This document shows, in pieces, positions 17,427 to 26,497 of a stretch of 64,000 bases of DNA. The stretch is taken from contig CAILZB010000007.1 of NCBI GenBank assembly GCA_903838565.1, positions 41,418 through 105,417 on the forward strand. Direction: 5' to 3'. The translations under genes and the position numbers were made by a program. The notes under the pieces are model-generated. The model was not told the DNA's origin. It did no database searches and saw only the letters and a program-made list of their open reading frames with translations. The stretch is from an uncultured beta proteobacterium. Lineage in GTDB: Bacteria; Pseudomonadota; Gammaproteobacteria; Burkholderiales; Burkholderiaceae_C. Positions within the stretch are counted from its first letter, which is position 1, and every line of letters starts with the position of its first letter.

Positions 17427-18108
17427 GAGCGAGTCAATCATCTCCGTGGAGCATGTCAGCAAGGCAGTCACCGACTCCAGCGGTAGGCTGGATATTTTGC
17501 GCGATATCGCCTTCGAGCTCGCCGAGCGCGAAACCGTGGCCATTGTGGGGGCTTCGGGTTCAGGCAAAAGCACGCTGCTGTCGATCATCGCCGGACTGGA
17601 TCTGCCCACCCATGGCACGGTGCGCCTGGCCGGGCAGGACCTGTTTGCGCTGGACGAAGACGAGCGCGCCGCGCTGCGCGCGAAAAAAGTGGGTTTCGTG
17701 TTCCAGAGTTTTCAGCTGCTGGGCAATCTGAACGCACTGGAGAACGTGATGCTGCCGCTGGAACTGGCCGGTCGCAAGGACGCGCGGGCGGCCGCCAGCG
17801 AAATGCTGGCGCGCGTGGGCCTGAGCGAACGCCTGAAGCATTACCCCAAGGTTCTCAGCGGCGGTGAACAGCAACGCGTGGCGCTGGCCCGCGCCTTCGT
17901 GCTGCAACCGGCGCTGCTGCTGGCGGACGAACCCACCGGCAGCCTGGACTTCGCCACCGGCGAAAAGATCATGGAGCTGATGTTTGCGCTGAACCGTGAG
18001 CAGGGAACCACGCTGGTGCTGGTGACGCACGATCAGGCCATCGCCGCGCGCTGCGAACGCAGAATCACGATCGAGGCGGGACGGATGGTGCCGGCCGCAG
18101 AGTCCTAA
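17425..18108 (+). CDS. ybbA: ABC transporter ATP-binding protein (YbbA/LolD-like)
   Basis: A 227-residue ABC ATPase of the LolD/MacB group: Walker [10 protein letters not shown] (~residue 45), Q-loop VFQSFQLLG, signature [14 protein letters not shown] (~146-159) and Walker [13 protein letters not shown]. Divergent linkage to tesA identifies it as YbbA-like. The usual partner, the multispan permease YbbP, is not downstream; rlmB follows after 23 bases, so the permease must be elsewhere or absent. Its ATG overlaps the tesA start by two bases. Confidence 0.88.
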   Translation: MSESIISVEHVSKAVTDSSGRLDILRDIAFELAERETVAIVGASGSGKSTLLSIIAGLDLPTHGTVRLAGQDLFALDEDERAALRAKKVGFVFQSFQLLGNLNALENVMLPLELAGRKDARAAASEMLARVGLSERLKHYPKVLSGGEQQRVALARAFVLQPALLLADEPTGSLDFATGEKIMELMFALNREQGTTLVLVTHDQAIAARCERRITIEAGRMVPAAES

Positions 18109-18131
18109 AAACCTCCGGCGATAATCTCCAC

Positions 18132-18866
18132 ATGTCCTCTCCCAAAGTCTTGTTCGGTTTTCATGCCGTCGGCGTTCGTCTGAAAACGGCCCCCAAATCC
18201 ATCATCGAGATCTATTACGAACCCACGCGCCGCGACGCGCGCATGCGCCAGTTTCTGGAGCGGGTGAACGAAGCCGGCGTGCGCCTGATCGAGGCCGATG
18301 GCCTGCGACTGGCCAAGCTCGCCGGCAGCCATGGCCATCAGGGCGTGGCTGCGCGGGTGGAGCCGGTGGCGCAGATCCACTCGCTGGACGACCTGCTCGA
18401 CGCCATCACCGGTCCGGCGCTGCTGCTGGTGCTGGACGGCGTGACCGATCCGCACAATCTGGGCGCCTGCCTGCGCGTGGCCGATGGCGCGGGTGCGCAC
18501 GCGGTGATCGCTCCCAAGGACCACGCGGTGGGCGTGAACGCGACCGTGGCCAAAGTGGCCAGCGGCGCAGCGGAAACGGTGCCGTATTTCATGGTGACGA
18601 ATCTGGCGCGCACGCTCAACGAGTTGAAGGAGCGCAACATCTGGATCATCGGCACGTCCGAAGATGCGCCCAAGACCCTGCATCAGGTGGACCTGACGGG
18701 CCCGGTGGCGCTGGTGCTGGGGGCCGAGGGTGAGGGCATGCGCCAGCTCACGCGCAAGACCTGCGACGAACTCATCAGCATCCCCATGCGGGGCGCGGTC
18801 GAAAGCCTGAACGTCTCCGTGGCCAGTGGCGTGTGCCTGTACGAAGCGCTGCGCCAACGCGGCTGA
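18132..18866 (+). CDS. rlmB: 23S rRNA (guanosine-2251-2'-O)-methyltransferase
   Basis: A 244-residue SPOUT (TrmH-family) enzyme. The small N-terminal substrate-binding domain (~1-75) begins [11 protein letters not shown]. The catalytic trefoil-knot domain contains the three SPOUT motifs: [17 protein letters not shown] (~108-124), [10 protein letters not shown] (~196-205) and [18 protein letters not shown] (~217-234). RlmB methylates the P-loop guanosine of 23S rRNA. The ATG follows ybbA closely. Confidence 0.93.
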   Translation: MSSPKVLFGFHAVGVRLKTAPKSIIEIYYEPTRRDARMRQFLERVNEAGVRLIEADGLRLAKLAGSHGHQGVAARVEPVAQIHSLDDLLDAITGPALLLVLDGVTDPHNLGACLRVADGAGAHAVIAPKDHAVGVNATVAKVASGAAETVPYFMVTNLARTLNELKERNIWIIGTSEDAPKTLHQVDLTGPVALVLGAEGEGMRQLTRKTCDELISIPMRGAVESLNVSVASGVCLYEALRQRG

Positions 18867-18922
18867 CGCGCGTCTTGGCGCCGCCCCTGACTCTCTTTTA
18901 ACGTAAAAAAGGAAAACACTTC

Positions 18923-19300
18923 ATGTCCGAACCCAGGAAAAGCGTCACGTTCTATGCCCTGAGTGTCTCGATCGCCGTCGTCGCGCTGTGTGGTGCCTAC
19001 CTGGCGCTGGCGCTGAACTGGAGCTACTCCAGCGGCGAGCGCGCCGGGTTCTTGCAAAAGATGTCGCTCAAGGGCTGGGTCTGCAAAACTTGGGAGGGCG
19101 AGTTGTCGCTGATCGCGATTCCGGGCGCGGCGCCCGAGAAGTTCCTGTTTTCGGTGCGCGACGGGGTCGTTGCCAAACGGCTCGAAGCGTCCATGGGCAA
19201 GCGCGTCACGCTGCAGTACGAGCAGCACAAGGGCTTGCCGTCGTCCTGCTTTGGTGAAACCGAATATTTTGTCGTGGACCTGAAGGAAGTCAGCTCCTGA
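18923..19300 (+). CDS. Small membrane-anchored conserved protein of unknown function
   Basis: A 125-residue protein preceded by a clear AAGGA ribosome site. One N-terminal membrane segment (residues ~10-30) is followed by a soluble domain with two Cys (WVCKTWEGEL ~50 and SSCFGETEY ~111) that could pair outside the cytoplasm. I recall close relatives in Burkholderiales that databases often label '6-phosphogluconate dehydrogenase', but nothing here resembles that enzyme (no Rossmann fold, far too short). It ends 9 bases from the converging hemerythrin-like gene, where a 6-bp hairpin (19297-19313) overlaps the stop. Function is unknown. Confidence 0.75.
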   Translation: MSEPRKSVTFYALSVSIAVVALCGAYLALALNWSYSSGERAGFLQKMSLKGWVCKTWEGELSLIAIPGAAPEKFLFSVRDGVVAKRLEASMGKRVTLQYEQHKGLPSSCFGETEYFVVDLKEVSS

Positions 19301-19309
19301 AGCCGGTCT

Positions 19310-20071
19310 TCAGCGGAAATAGGTTTCGCCCCAGACCGAATCGGGTGATCGTCCCGACCCCGTGGTCGATGTGCCTGGATCGATACGGGTGCCGCGGTAG
19401 CCTCGCTTGGCCGAGCGCTTCGCGCCTCCCGATTTGCTCCGCGCCAGTGCCAGCCTGAGGTCTGCCTTCAGGATGTGATCCACCACCACGTCATAGGTGA
19501 CAAAGCCCGCGAGTTCGCGTGCCGTGAGTTCATCCAGATGAAAACTCTCGCGGATGCTTTCGGCCTTGGTCACCAGGAAATTGCGCTTCTTCTGCCAATT
19601 CGAAAGGCTCGATATCCTGGCCTCGGTCAGGATCACGGATTCGGTTTCCAGGTGGGATTTCATGTGACCGAGAAAATTCTCGATCAGTAATTCCATGTCG
19701 GCCTTGGTGGTCTTTGCGGCCACGGCGCTCACCAATTCATTGCCCAGGCCGAACAGGCGCCGATGCTGGGCATCAAGCACAGGATGTCCGCACTCGAACG
19801 TGCCGCTCCATGAAATGTGCAGCGAGCCGTCGGTGGGCGTGTCGCCACCGGACCAGTCCAGGACATTGATGCTGCCCCTGCTGGCCCTGAATTCCTTGCG
19901 GTAGCGGTAGCGATTGATCCACACCAGCACGCCAGCGGTGATCAGGATGGTGCTGCTGATCGCCGTGAGCACGCCCGGCAAGGGGATCAGGATCAGCAAT
20001 CCCACCCACACGTAAAGGTGTGGAAGCGCCCGGTATAACCAGTCAGGATAGTGGCGTTGCCATTTACTCAA
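19310..20071 (-). CDS. Membrane-anchored hemerythrin-like protein with incomplete iron site
   Basis: A 253-residue protein with two N-terminal membrane segments (residues ~18-52) and a hemerythrin-fold domain (~85-210). Ligands at canonical spacing are H103 (LDAQH), H140 and E144 (HLETE), H199 and D204 (HILKAD). The third helix, which should give H-x3-H, has W159 and R163 at exactly those positions, so the iron-1 site lacks two of its histidines. The C-terminal tail is Arg/Ser/Gly-rich. Hemerythrin domains bind oxygen or sense it or NO; here the site may bind a single metal, or none. It stands alone, downstream of the chromate transporter genes on the same strand. Confidence 0.78.
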   Translation of the reverse strand: MSKWQRHYPDWLYRALPHLYVWVGLLILIPLPGVLTAISSTILITAGVLVWINRYRYRKEFRASRGSINVLDWSGGDTPTDGSLHISWSGTFECGHPVLDAQHRRLFGLGNELVSAVAAKTTKADMELLIENFLGHMKSHLETESVILTEARISSLSNWQKKRNFLVTKAESIRESFHLDELTARELAGFVTYDVVVDHILKADLRLALARSKSGGAKRSAKRGYRGTRIDPGTSTTGSGRSPDSVWGETYFR

Positions 20072-20191
20072 TCTGATTCCTAAGATTCAATCCGCGTCCA
20101 TGATCCGGCAATTCTAATTGCCAAACGATATTCTGCGCCAATATTCCATGGGGCCGGATTCGGCCGGAGGTTCCGCCTGCCGGCGCGATTG

Positions 20192-20218
20192 TTCGAATGC
20201 GCCGCAGGCGCCATCGAA
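20192..20218. other. Intergenic hairpin
   Basis: A 12-bp inverted repeat with two central mismatches (20192-20203 with 20207-20218, 3-nt loop) lies in the AT-richer 233-base gap between the chromate-transporter pair and the hemerythrin-like gene. It has no T-tract. It could stabilise an mRNA end or be an operator. The rest of this gap shows nothing I can name, apart from an AT-rich stretch (20220-20270). Confidence 0.4.
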
Positions 20219-20304
20219 TGGATTTATCTAATCAAATTAATAATAGCAAGGGCAAATCCAATCGGAATTGGGCGCCCGCCATGAATCTCGCATCCGGATG
20301 GATG

Positions 20305-20889
20305 TCAGACCCAGCCGAACCAGCCCAGCAGCGCGCCCGCGCCCAATAGCCACAGCATGTGGATCCGGGTGCGCCAGACCAGCAGCACGCAGACCAGCGT
20401 CAGGGCCCACAGCGGCCAGTCGCGAGCTGCTCTGTCGTGGGCGCTGGTGAGGATCCACCCGGTGGCGATCAGCAGCGCCACCACGATCGGTGCCAGTCCG
20501 AGCTTGAAGGCGCGAACCGCGCGCAGGTCGCGATTGGCGTGGCTCCAGCGTGCCGCCAGATAGGTGAGGGTGGTGCTGGGCAGCAATATGCCGCTCATGG
20601 TGACAAACACGCCCACCAGTCCCGCAGCCGCGCTGCCGGTGTTGAGCCCGACGTTCCAGCCCATGAGCGCGACAAACAGCACGTTCGGTCCGGGCGAGGC
20701 TTGCGCAATCGCGATGCTGGCGTTGAACTGCGTCTCGGTCAGCCAGTGTTGCTGCACCACCAGATAGCGGTGCATGTCGGGCGCAGTGGTGATGGCGCCG
20801 CCCACGGCCAGCAGCGACAGCGAAAGGTATTGCAGGAACAGGCTGAACCAGTCGCCCAGACTCAGCGACAGATGCGTCACTGCGTTCAT
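20305..20889 (-). CDS. Chromate transporter family, second half-size CHR subunit
   Basis: The 194-residue membrane protein is one CHR domain with about five or six hydrophobic segments. The family blocks are a Gly-rich first helix (LLAVGGAITTAPDM), an LTETQFNASIAIAQASPGPN block, and a GVFVTMSGILLPST helix. Its ATG (20889) overlaps the stop of the first subunit by 4 bases. Short CHR proteins work as heterodimers made of two homologous, oppositely oriented halves. The family exports chromate in some species, but the native substrate of many members is unknown. Confidence 0.88.
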   Translation of the reverse strand: MNAVTHLSLSLGDWFSLFLQYLSLSLLAVGGAITTAPDMHRYLVVQQHWLTETQFNASIAIAQASPGPNVLFVALMGWNVGLNTGSAAAGLVGVFVTMSGILLPSTTLTYLAARWSHANRDLRAVRAFKLGLAPIVVALLIATGWILTSAHDRAARDWPLWALTLVCVLLVWRTRIHMLWLLGAGALLGWFGWV

Positions 20890-21473
20890 GGTTTGAGTTT
20901 CCGGTAAGTCAGGGTGCAGGCCAGGCTGCCCAGGCCCAGCAAGACCCAGGACAGCGGCCAGTGCAGCAGCGCGATGGCGGCAAAGCACGCCAGCCCCAAC
21001 GCGCTGCAAACGCGCGCTCCCAGCGGGTTGGCCTTTAGCGCGCCCAGCAGTTTGAGGCCGGTGGCGGCGATCAGCCCGGCCGCCACGGCACCCATGCCGC
21101 GCAGCGCGCCGGCAACCCCGGGGTGATCGGCAAACTGGGTGTAGACCAGCGCCAGGCACAGGACCACGAGCAGCGGCAGCAGCAGCATGCCCGCCAGCGC
21201 CGCCATCGCGCCCGGCAGACCGAAGTAGCGCCCGCCAATCATCAGCGAGAGGTTCACCACATTGGGCCCGGGCATGATCTGCGCGACGGCCCACTCCTCG
21301 ACGAATTCTTCCTGCGTCATCCAACGCTTCTTCTCCACCATCTCGCGCTGCACGATTGCCAGCACACCGCCAAAACCCTGCAAGGCCAGCAAGGTGAAGG
21401 AGATGAACAAGTCGGTTCGCGATCGCGGTTGGTTGGGCGCAGCGCTCGGCGCTGACAATTCGGAGTTGGCCAT
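20886..21473 (-). CDS. Chromate transporter family, first half-size CHR subunit
   Basis: A 195-residue single CHR domain. ALQGFGGVLAIVQREMV (~residues 31-47), EEFVEEWAVAQIMPGPN (~55-71) and LSLMIGGRYFGLPGA are the signature blocks of ChrA N-terminal domains. The remainder alternates hydrophobic helices (~90-190). It precedes and overlaps the second CHR gene, so the two form a short-chain pair and not the fused 400-residue ChrA. No chrB regulator is adjacent, so a role in chromate resistance is not established. Confidence 0.88.
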   Translation of the reverse strand: MANSELSAPSAAPNQPRSRTDLFISFTLLALQGFGGVLAIVQREMVEKKRWMTQEEFVEEWAVAQIMPGPNVVNLSLMIGGRYFGLPGAMAALAGMLLLPLLVVLCLALVYTQFADHPGVAGALRGMGAVAAGLIAATGLKLLGALKANPLGARVCSALGLACFAAIALLHWPLSWVLLGLGSLACTLTYRKLKP

Positions 21474-21568
21474 GGCGGCATTATCCGTGGCGAAACCTGT
21501 CGGGCGCCGTCAGCGAACATTTTTCAACCATCGCAAGCTGCTCGCCTGAGCTGGTCGAGCCGCAGCAA

Positions 21569-22057
21569 TTACAGGACGCGCTCCCAGGTCTCTCCCACCA
21601 GATCACAGCCAAAGCCGTGGTAGGGCTCGCTCTGTATCAGTCTGAAGCCGCGCCTGGCGTAGATGGCGCGTGCCACCGTGAGATTGCTGTGGGTCCACAG
21701 GATCATGCTTTGGTAGCCCAGCGCCTGAGCAAAGGCGATGCATTCGTCCGTGAGGCGAGAGCCCAGACCGCGACCGCGCGCCTTGGGTGTGAGCAGCAGC
21801 AGGCGCAGCTGCGCCTGTGTGGCGCCCTTCCTGACCACGAACACCGACCCCACGCGCTGACCGTCGAGTTCGGCGATCCAGCCGCGCTCCCAGGCCGGAT
21901 CGTGCTGCGCCTGCATCTTCGTCACGATGTCGGCCACCAGCGCCTCGAATTCGCTGTTCCAGCCAAATTCGCGCAGGTATTGCGCGCCGTGCTGCTGCAC
22001 CACCCAGTCCATGTCGCTGGCCAGCGCCTCACGCAACTCAATGTTCGCTTCGCTCAT
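21569..22057 (-). CDS. GNAT family N-acetyltransferase
   Basis: A 162-residue GNAT acetyltransferase. The acetyl-CoA binding loop is LLLTPKARGRGLGSRLTDECI (R/Q-x-x-G-x-G/A motif A, ~residues 88-107), and the C-terminal strand has ARAIYARRGFRLIQSEPY, the usual motif B. The acceptor is unknown; small soluble members of this kind acetylate drugs, amino acids or proteins. It lies 34 bases downstream of the fabG-like gene on the same strand. Confidence 0.85.
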   Translation of the reverse strand: MSEANIELREALASDMDWVVQQHGAQYLREFGWNSEFEALVADIVTKMQAQHDPAWERGWIAELDGQRVGSVFVVRKGATQAQLRLLLLTPKARGRGLGSRLTDECIAFAQALGYQSMILWTHSNLTVARAIYARRGFRLIQSEPYHGFGCDLVGETWERVL

Positions 22058-22091
22058 GGGCTGTCGGCCGGATGCGAAAGGATGTTCGAGC

Positions 22092-22856
22092 TCAGACGGT
22101 CAATCCGCCCGAGACCTCGATCACCGCGCCGTTGATGTAGCTGGCCTCGTCGCTGGCGAGAAACGCGTAGACGTTGGCAATCTCTTCGGGCTGGCCCAGC
22201 CTGCGCATCGGGACGCGGTGTTCCATTTCGGTGATGACTTTTTCCGGGATGCTGGCCAGAATCGGCGTGGCGATGAAGCCCGGTGCCACGGCGTTCACGC
22301 GCACGCCCTTGGGGCCGAGTTCGCGGCTCCAGGTCTTGGTGAAACCGATCACGCCGAACTTGGTCGCGGCGTAGTTGGTCTGGCCGAAGTTGCCGTAGAT
22401 GCCGACCACCGAGGACGCGTTCAGAATCACACCGCTGCCCTGCGCCACCATGCCGTCGGCCACAGCCTGCGCGCAATGGAAGACGCCGCGCAGATTCACG
22501 TCGATGACTTTGTCGAATTGCTCCAGCGTCATCTTCTGCAGGCGCGCGTCCTGCGTGATGCCGGCGTTGTTCACCAGCACGTCGATGCGACCGAATTGCG
22601 CCGTGATCTGCGCCACCACCGCGTCGACGTTGGCGCGCTTCGTCACGTCCATGACAAAGCCTTGCGCCTGGGCGCCGAGCGCCTGGCATTGAGTTACTGC
22701 CGCGTCTACTGCCGCCTGCTTGACGTCGCAGACGATGACGATGGCGCCCTCGCGCGCAAACTTCAGCGCGGTGGCCAGACCGATGCCTTGCGCCGCGCCG
22801 GTGATCAGGCTGACTTTGTTGAGCAGACGCCGGGAAGAGGAAGCGATTTCAGGCAT
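22092..22856 (-). CDS. fabG: Short-chain dehydrogenase, FabG-like 3-oxoacyl-ACP/CoA reductase
   Basis: A 254-residue classical SDR. NAD(P)-binding ITGAAQGIG (~residues 18-26), VNNAG (~96-100), catalytic Ser and Tyr-x3-Lys in [21 protein letters not shown] (~143-163), and GFIATPI after the PG motif. The family blocks ([32 protein letters not shown]) are those of FabG/acetoacetyl-CoA reductases. It is not in a fatty-acid operon, so its true acyl carrier may be ACP or CoA. I chose the ATG at 22856; a run of nine G (22873-22881) lies just upstream in the leader. Confidence 0.82.
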   Translation of the reverse strand: MPEIASSSRRLLNKVSLITGAAQGIGLATALKFAREGAIVIVCDVKQAAVDAAVTQCQALGAQAQGFVMDVTKRANVDAVVAQITAQFGRIDVLVNNAGITQDARLQKMTLEQFDKVIDVNLRGVFHCAQAVADGMVAQGSGVILNASSVVGIYGNFGQTNYAATKFGVIGFTKTWSRELGPKGVRVNAVAPGFIATPILASIPEKVITEMEHRVPMRRLGQPEEIANVYAFLASDEASYINGAVIEVSGGLTV

Positions 22857-23004
22857 GGGAGTGGTGTGTTGAGGGGGGGGGTGGAGCCGCGGGATTCGAG
22901 GCGCCAGCGCCCAGTGTAGCCCGGCATTTATTCGCCAAACTTGCGCCGCTGCATCGGGCTGCGGCCTTTCTTCCCGGTCCTTGACCTGGCGCAATCGCAA
23001 AGTA

Positions 23005-24402
23005 TCAGAGGATCTTCTTCATCCAGTACAGCATGGTCTCGGTGAATTTTCCGTACGGCGGGAACAGGAGCGCGGAACCCGAAAAGCGCGACTGGCTGAA
23101 GACAGGCTTCTCCTTGGAAAACAGCTTGAATCCATAGTCGCCGTGGTAGGCGCCGCTGCCGCTGGGGCCGACGCCGCCAAACGGCAGGTTGGCCTGCGCC
23201 AGGTGCAGCAGCGTGTCGTTCAAGGTGACGCCGCCGGACGTGGTTTCACGCAGCACGCGCTGCGTGTCCGCCGCGTTGTGGCCAAAGTAGTACAGCGCCA
23301 GCGGCCGAGGGCGCGCGTTCACGTAGGCGATGGCTGCGTCCATAGAGTCGTAGCCCACCACAGGAAGGACCGGGCCAAAGATCTCTTCCTGCATCACGCT
23401 CATGCTGTCATTCACCTGCGAGAGGATCGTCGGGCGAAGTTTGCGCGTTTGCGGATCTGCAGCTTCACCTGCGGGATTGACTTCGAAGAAGCGCGCACCC
23501 TTGCCCCGTGCGTCCGCGATCAGGCCCTGCAGGCGTGCGTAGTGGCGCGGGTTCACGATGCTGGTGTAGTCCGGATTGTTCTCCAGCGTGGGGTAGAGCT
23601 GGGCCACGGCCTCGGCGTAGGCGTGCGCGAACGCGTCGAAGCTCGCGTGCGGCAACAGCACGTAGTCGGGCGCGATGCAGGTCTGTCCCGCGTTGAGCAG
23701 TTTGCCCGAAGCGATCTTTTTCGCGGCCGCAGGGATGTCCGCGTCAGCGCCCACGATGGCTGGCGATTTGCCGCCGAGTTCGAGCGTCACCGGCGTCAGA
23801 TTGGCGCCCGCCGCCACCGCCACGTGGCGCCCGACGGCGGTGGAGCCGGTGAAGAACAGATGATCAAACGGCAGCGAGGAGAATTCCCTGGCCACGTCGG
23901 CATCGCCGGTCACGACCGCACATTCGTCGCGCGCAAAGCGCTCTGCCAGGATCTCGCCCAGCAGGTCGGAAAACCGCGGCGTGAGCTCGCTCGGCTTGAT
24001 CATCACGCGGTTGCCCGCGGCCAGCGCCGCCACGGCTGGAACGATGGCCAGCTGCAGCGGGTAGTTCCAGGGACTGATGATGCCGACCACGCCCAGCGGC
24101 TGAGGAATGATGCGACTCGATCCCGGAAGGAAGTGCATGGCCGTGGCCACCCGGCGCGGCTTCATCCAGCGCTTGAGATGCTTTTGCGTGTGCGCGATGT
24201 CGCTCAGGGTGATGAAGGATTCGGCGATCAGCGTCTCGTGGCGCGAGCGGTGGCCGAAGTCGGCGCTGATGGCCTGCGCCATGCGCTCCTCGTGCTTCTC
24301 CATCAGGGCATTGAGGCGCGCAAACCGATCCAGCCGTGCGGCGAGATCGGGGAAGCTGTCCTGGGCAAAGGCAGCGCGTTGCTGGTCAAAAAGGGTTTTC
24401 AT
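23005..24402 (-). CDS. Coniferyl-aldehyde-dehydrogenase-type ALDH
   Basis: A 465-residue aldehyde dehydrogenase. NAD-binding and catalytic blocks are [12 protein letters not shown] (~105-116), [12 protein letters not shown] (~205-216), the general base Glu in TLELGGKSP (~228-236), and the nucleophilic Cys in [13 protein letters not shown] (~260-272). The unusual N terminus ([14 protein letters not shown]) and the [23 protein letters not shown]-terminal block match the coniferyl/hexenal (CalB, AlkH-like) clade, which lacks the usual longer tail and often ends hydrophobic (LYWMKKIL here). It oxidises fatty or aromatic aldehydes; the substrate is not certain. It is single and follows rho on the same strand. 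Confidence 0.83.
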   Translation of the reverse strand: MKTLFDQQRAAFAQDSFPDLAARLDRFARLNALMEKHEERMAQAISADFGHRSRHETLIAESFITLSDIAHTQKHLKRWMKPRRVATAMHFLPGSSRIIPQPLGVVGIISPWNYPLQLAIVPAVAALAAGNRVMIKPSELTPRFSDLLGEILAERFARDECAVVTGDADVAREFSSLPFDHLFFTGSTAVGRHVAVAAGANLTPVTLELGGKSPAIVGADADIPAAAKKIASGKLLNAGQTCIAPDYVLLPHASFDAFAHAYAEAVAQLYPTLENNPDYTSIVNPRHYARLQGLIADARGKGARFFEVNPAGEAADPQTRKLRPTILSQVNDSMSVMQEEIFGPVLPVVGYDSMDAAIAYVNARPRPLALYYFGHNAADTQRVLRETTSGGVTLNDTLLHLAQANLPFGGVGPSGSGAYHGDYGFKLFSKEKPVFSQSRFSGSALLFPPYGKFTETMLYWMKKIL

Positions 24403-24473
24403 GGCCGAACGATAACCGAACGGCCGCAAAAACGGGGCGGGAGTTGCCCCTAAGTCTTGCTTGCGAGCGCGCC

Positions 24474-25739
24474 TTAGCCGCCGCGACGCATCATTTCGAA
24501 GAACTCGTTGTTGGTCTTGGTGGCCTTCATCTGCTTGAGCACCATTTCCATGGCCTCGATCTCGTCCATGTTGTACATGAACTGGCGCAGGATGCGGGTC
24601 TTTTGCAGGATGTCCGGAGCCAGCAGCAATTCCTCGCGGCGCGTGCCGCTGCGGTTGAGCTGGATCGACGGAAACACGCGCTTTTCATACAGGCGCCGGT
24701 CCAGGTGGATTTCCGAGTTGCCCGTGCCCTTGAACTCTTCAAAGATGACTTCGTCCATGCGGCTACCGGTGTCGATGAGCGCGGTGCCGATGATCGTCAG
24801 CGAGCCGCCTTCTTCGACGTTGCGCGCTGCACCCAGGAAGCGCTTGGGGCGCTGCAGTGCATTGGAGTCCACGCCGCCGGTCAGGACCTTGCCCGAGGAG
24901 GGAACGACGTTGTTGTAGGCGCGTGCCAGTCGCGTGATCGAGTCCAGCAGGATCACCACGTCCTTCTTCAGTTCGACCAGGCGCTTGGCGCGTTCGATCA
25001 CCATTTCGGCGACGTGCACGTGGCGCGCAGCGGGTTCGTCGAAGGTGGAGGCAATCACCTCGCCCTTGACGGTGCGCTGCATTTCGGTCACTTCTTCGGG
25101 CCGCTCGTCCACCAGCAGGACCATCATGTAGATCTCGGGGTAGTTGGCCGAGATGGCGTGAGCGATGTGCTGCATCATCACGGTCTTGCCGCTCTTGGGC
25201 GGCGCCACCAGCAGGGCGCGCTGGCCCTTGCCGATGGGGGCGATGATGTCGATGATGCGGCCCGTGATGTTCTCGTCGGTCTTGACGTTGTCGCGCTCGA
25301 GTTTCATCTGCACGTTGGGGAACAGCGGCGTCAGATTCTCGAACATCACCTTGTGCTTGTTCTCTTCGGGGCCGCCGCCGTTGACCTTGTCCAGCTTGTT
25401 CAGCGCAAAGTAGCGCTCGCCGTCCTTGGGCGTGCGCACCTCGCCTTCGATCATGTCGCCGGTGTGCAGATTGAAGCGGCGCACCTGGCTCGGGCTGATG
25501 TAGATGTCGTCGGTGCTGGCGGTGTAGCTGGTGTCCGGGCTACGCAGAAAACCGAAACCGTCGGGCAGGATTTCGAGCACGCCGTCGGCAATGATCTGCT
25601 CGCCGGTGCGCGCGCGCTTCTTGATGATGGCAAACATCAACTCCTGCTTGCGCATGCGGCCGGTGTTTTCAATCTCAAGCTCTTCAGCCTGTTTGAGGAC
25701 TTCGGAGACGTGCAGTGCCTTGAGTTCGTTTAAGTGCAT
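24474..25739 (-). CDS. rho: Transcription termination factor Rho
   Basis: A 421-residue hexameric RNA helicase. The N-terminal RNA-binding domain contains [30 protein letters not shown] (primary site, ~58-88). The ATPase domain has Walker A APPKSGKT (~180) and the Q-loop and R-loop regions, and [15 protein letters not shown] is Walker B. Length and sequence are typical for Betaproteobacteria. It is downstream of trxA on the same strand, a common arrangement, and has a long C-rich leader. Confidence 0.97.
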   Translation of the reverse strand: MHLNELKALHVSEVLKQAEELEIENTGRMRKQELMFAIIKKRARTGEQIIADGVLEILPDGFGFLRSPDTSYTASTDDIYISPSQVRRFNLHTGDMIEGEVRTPKDGERYFALNKLDKVNGGGPEENKHKVMFENLTPLFPNVQMKLERDNVKTDENITGRIIDIIAPIGKGQRALLVAPPKSGKTVMMQHIAHAISANYPEIYMMVLLVDERPEEVTEMQRTVKGEVIASTFDEPAARHVHVAEMVIERAKRLVELKKDVVILLDSITRLARAYNNVVPSSGKVLTGGVDSNALQRPKRFLGAARNVEEGGSLTIIGTALIDTGSRMDEVIFEEFKGTGNSEIHLDRRLYEKRVFPSIQLNRSGTRREELLLAPDILQKTRILRQFMYNMDEIEAMEMVLKQMKATKTNNEFFEMMRRGG

Positions 25740-25900
25740 GGAGTGAAGCCCGGGGAGGGCGTGTGGAGTGATCCGAAAAGGGATGAAACGGGAAACCGGG
25801 GGGAGGTTGGAAGCCAGGTGGTAGGGGCCTGAACTGCCGGGAACTCGAACCGCCGGGCCTTGGTGCCCACCGGTGAACTGCGCGAATTATGACAGGAAAA
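25740..25900 (-). promoter_or_regulatory. rho leader: C-rich untranslated region and putative promoter
   Basis: On the minus strand the roughly 150 bases before rho are C-rich and G-poor. In 25771-25820 I count 22 C against 7 G on the coding strand, the composition of a rut site. A CATAAT -10-like box lies at about 25885-25890 (minus strand), beside the inverted repeat. Rho is known to limit its own synthesis by terminating in its leader in E. coli; this leader would fit such feedback. The promoter is inferred. Confidence 0.5.
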
Positions 25901-25905
25901 AAAAC

Positions 25906-25999
25906 TGTCGGGTTACGCTACGCTAACCCGAGCTACGAGACTCCAAACGCAAGCACCAACACCGTAGGTCGGGTTAGCCCAGCAGGGCGTAACCCGACA
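25906..25999. repeat. Large interrupted inverted repeat between trxA and rho
   Basis: The left arm (25906-25937, tgtcgggttacg...ctaacccgagctacg) and right arm (25963-25999, cgtaggtcgggttag...cgtaacccgaca) are near reverse complements, with a 25-base spacer. Each arm contains gggtta-cgtaaccc style internal dyads. This is a recognisable family of proteobacterial intergenic palindromes (gtcgggtta...taacccgac). It lies just after the trxA stop, so it can also act as an mRNA-stabilising hairpin. Confidence 0.7.
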
Positions 26000-26011
26000 T
26001 TGGCACGGGCA

Positions 26012-26344
26012 TCAGGCCAATTGTTCGTCGATGAAGGCGCTCATCTGCGCCTTGCTCATGGCGCCGACCTTGGTGGCGGAGAGCTGGCCGCCCTTGAACA
26101 CCATCAGCGTGGGGATTCCGCGGATGCCGAACTTGGCCGGGATGTCGCGGTTCTCGTCGACGTTCATCTTGGTGATCTGCAGCTTGCCGTCATAGGTCTG
26201 CGCCAGCTCGTCCAGGATGGGCGCGATGCCTTTGCAAGGACCGCACCATTCGGCCCAGTAGTCGACCAGAACGGGCTTGTCGGACTTCAGAACATCGGTG
26301 TCAAAAGTGGCGTCGGTGGTGTGTGTGATCAGGTCGCTGGCCAT
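26012..26344 (-). CDS. trxA: Thioredoxin TrxA
   Basis: A 110-residue thioredoxin with the active site WCGPCK (~residues 33-38), the cis-proline segment [11 protein letters not shown] (~74-84) and no signal peptide. It is the cytoplasmic disulfide reductant used by ribonucleotide reductase, methionine sulfoxide reductase and others. It lies upstream of rho on the same strand, separated by the inverted repeat, and divergent from the addB-like gene. Confidence 0.97.
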   Translation of the reverse strand: MASDLITHTTDATFDTDVLKSDKPVLVDYWAEWCGPCKGIAPILDELAQTYDGKLQITKMNVDENRDIPAKFGIRGIPTLMVFKGGQLSATKVGAMSKAQMSAFIDEQLA

Positions 26345-26497
26345 GATGGTTCCTTGGTAAGTGGGCGGTGGCGCTGACTCTCAAGCCTGTGTTGCAGAGC
26401 GCAGCGCGTCTTGAAAGCATGTTCTTGCACGTTAAAGTCGAGGCATTGTGACATACAGCCAACCCCTTTCAGCCTGCGCGCCCCACGCTGCCCAGCT

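Noticed and set aside
20890..21324. N-terminal extension of the second CHR subunit within the longer open frame
   Set aside because: The extension lies over the first CHR gene in another frame and has shadow composition. The ATG at 20889 with a 4-base overlap is the natural start.
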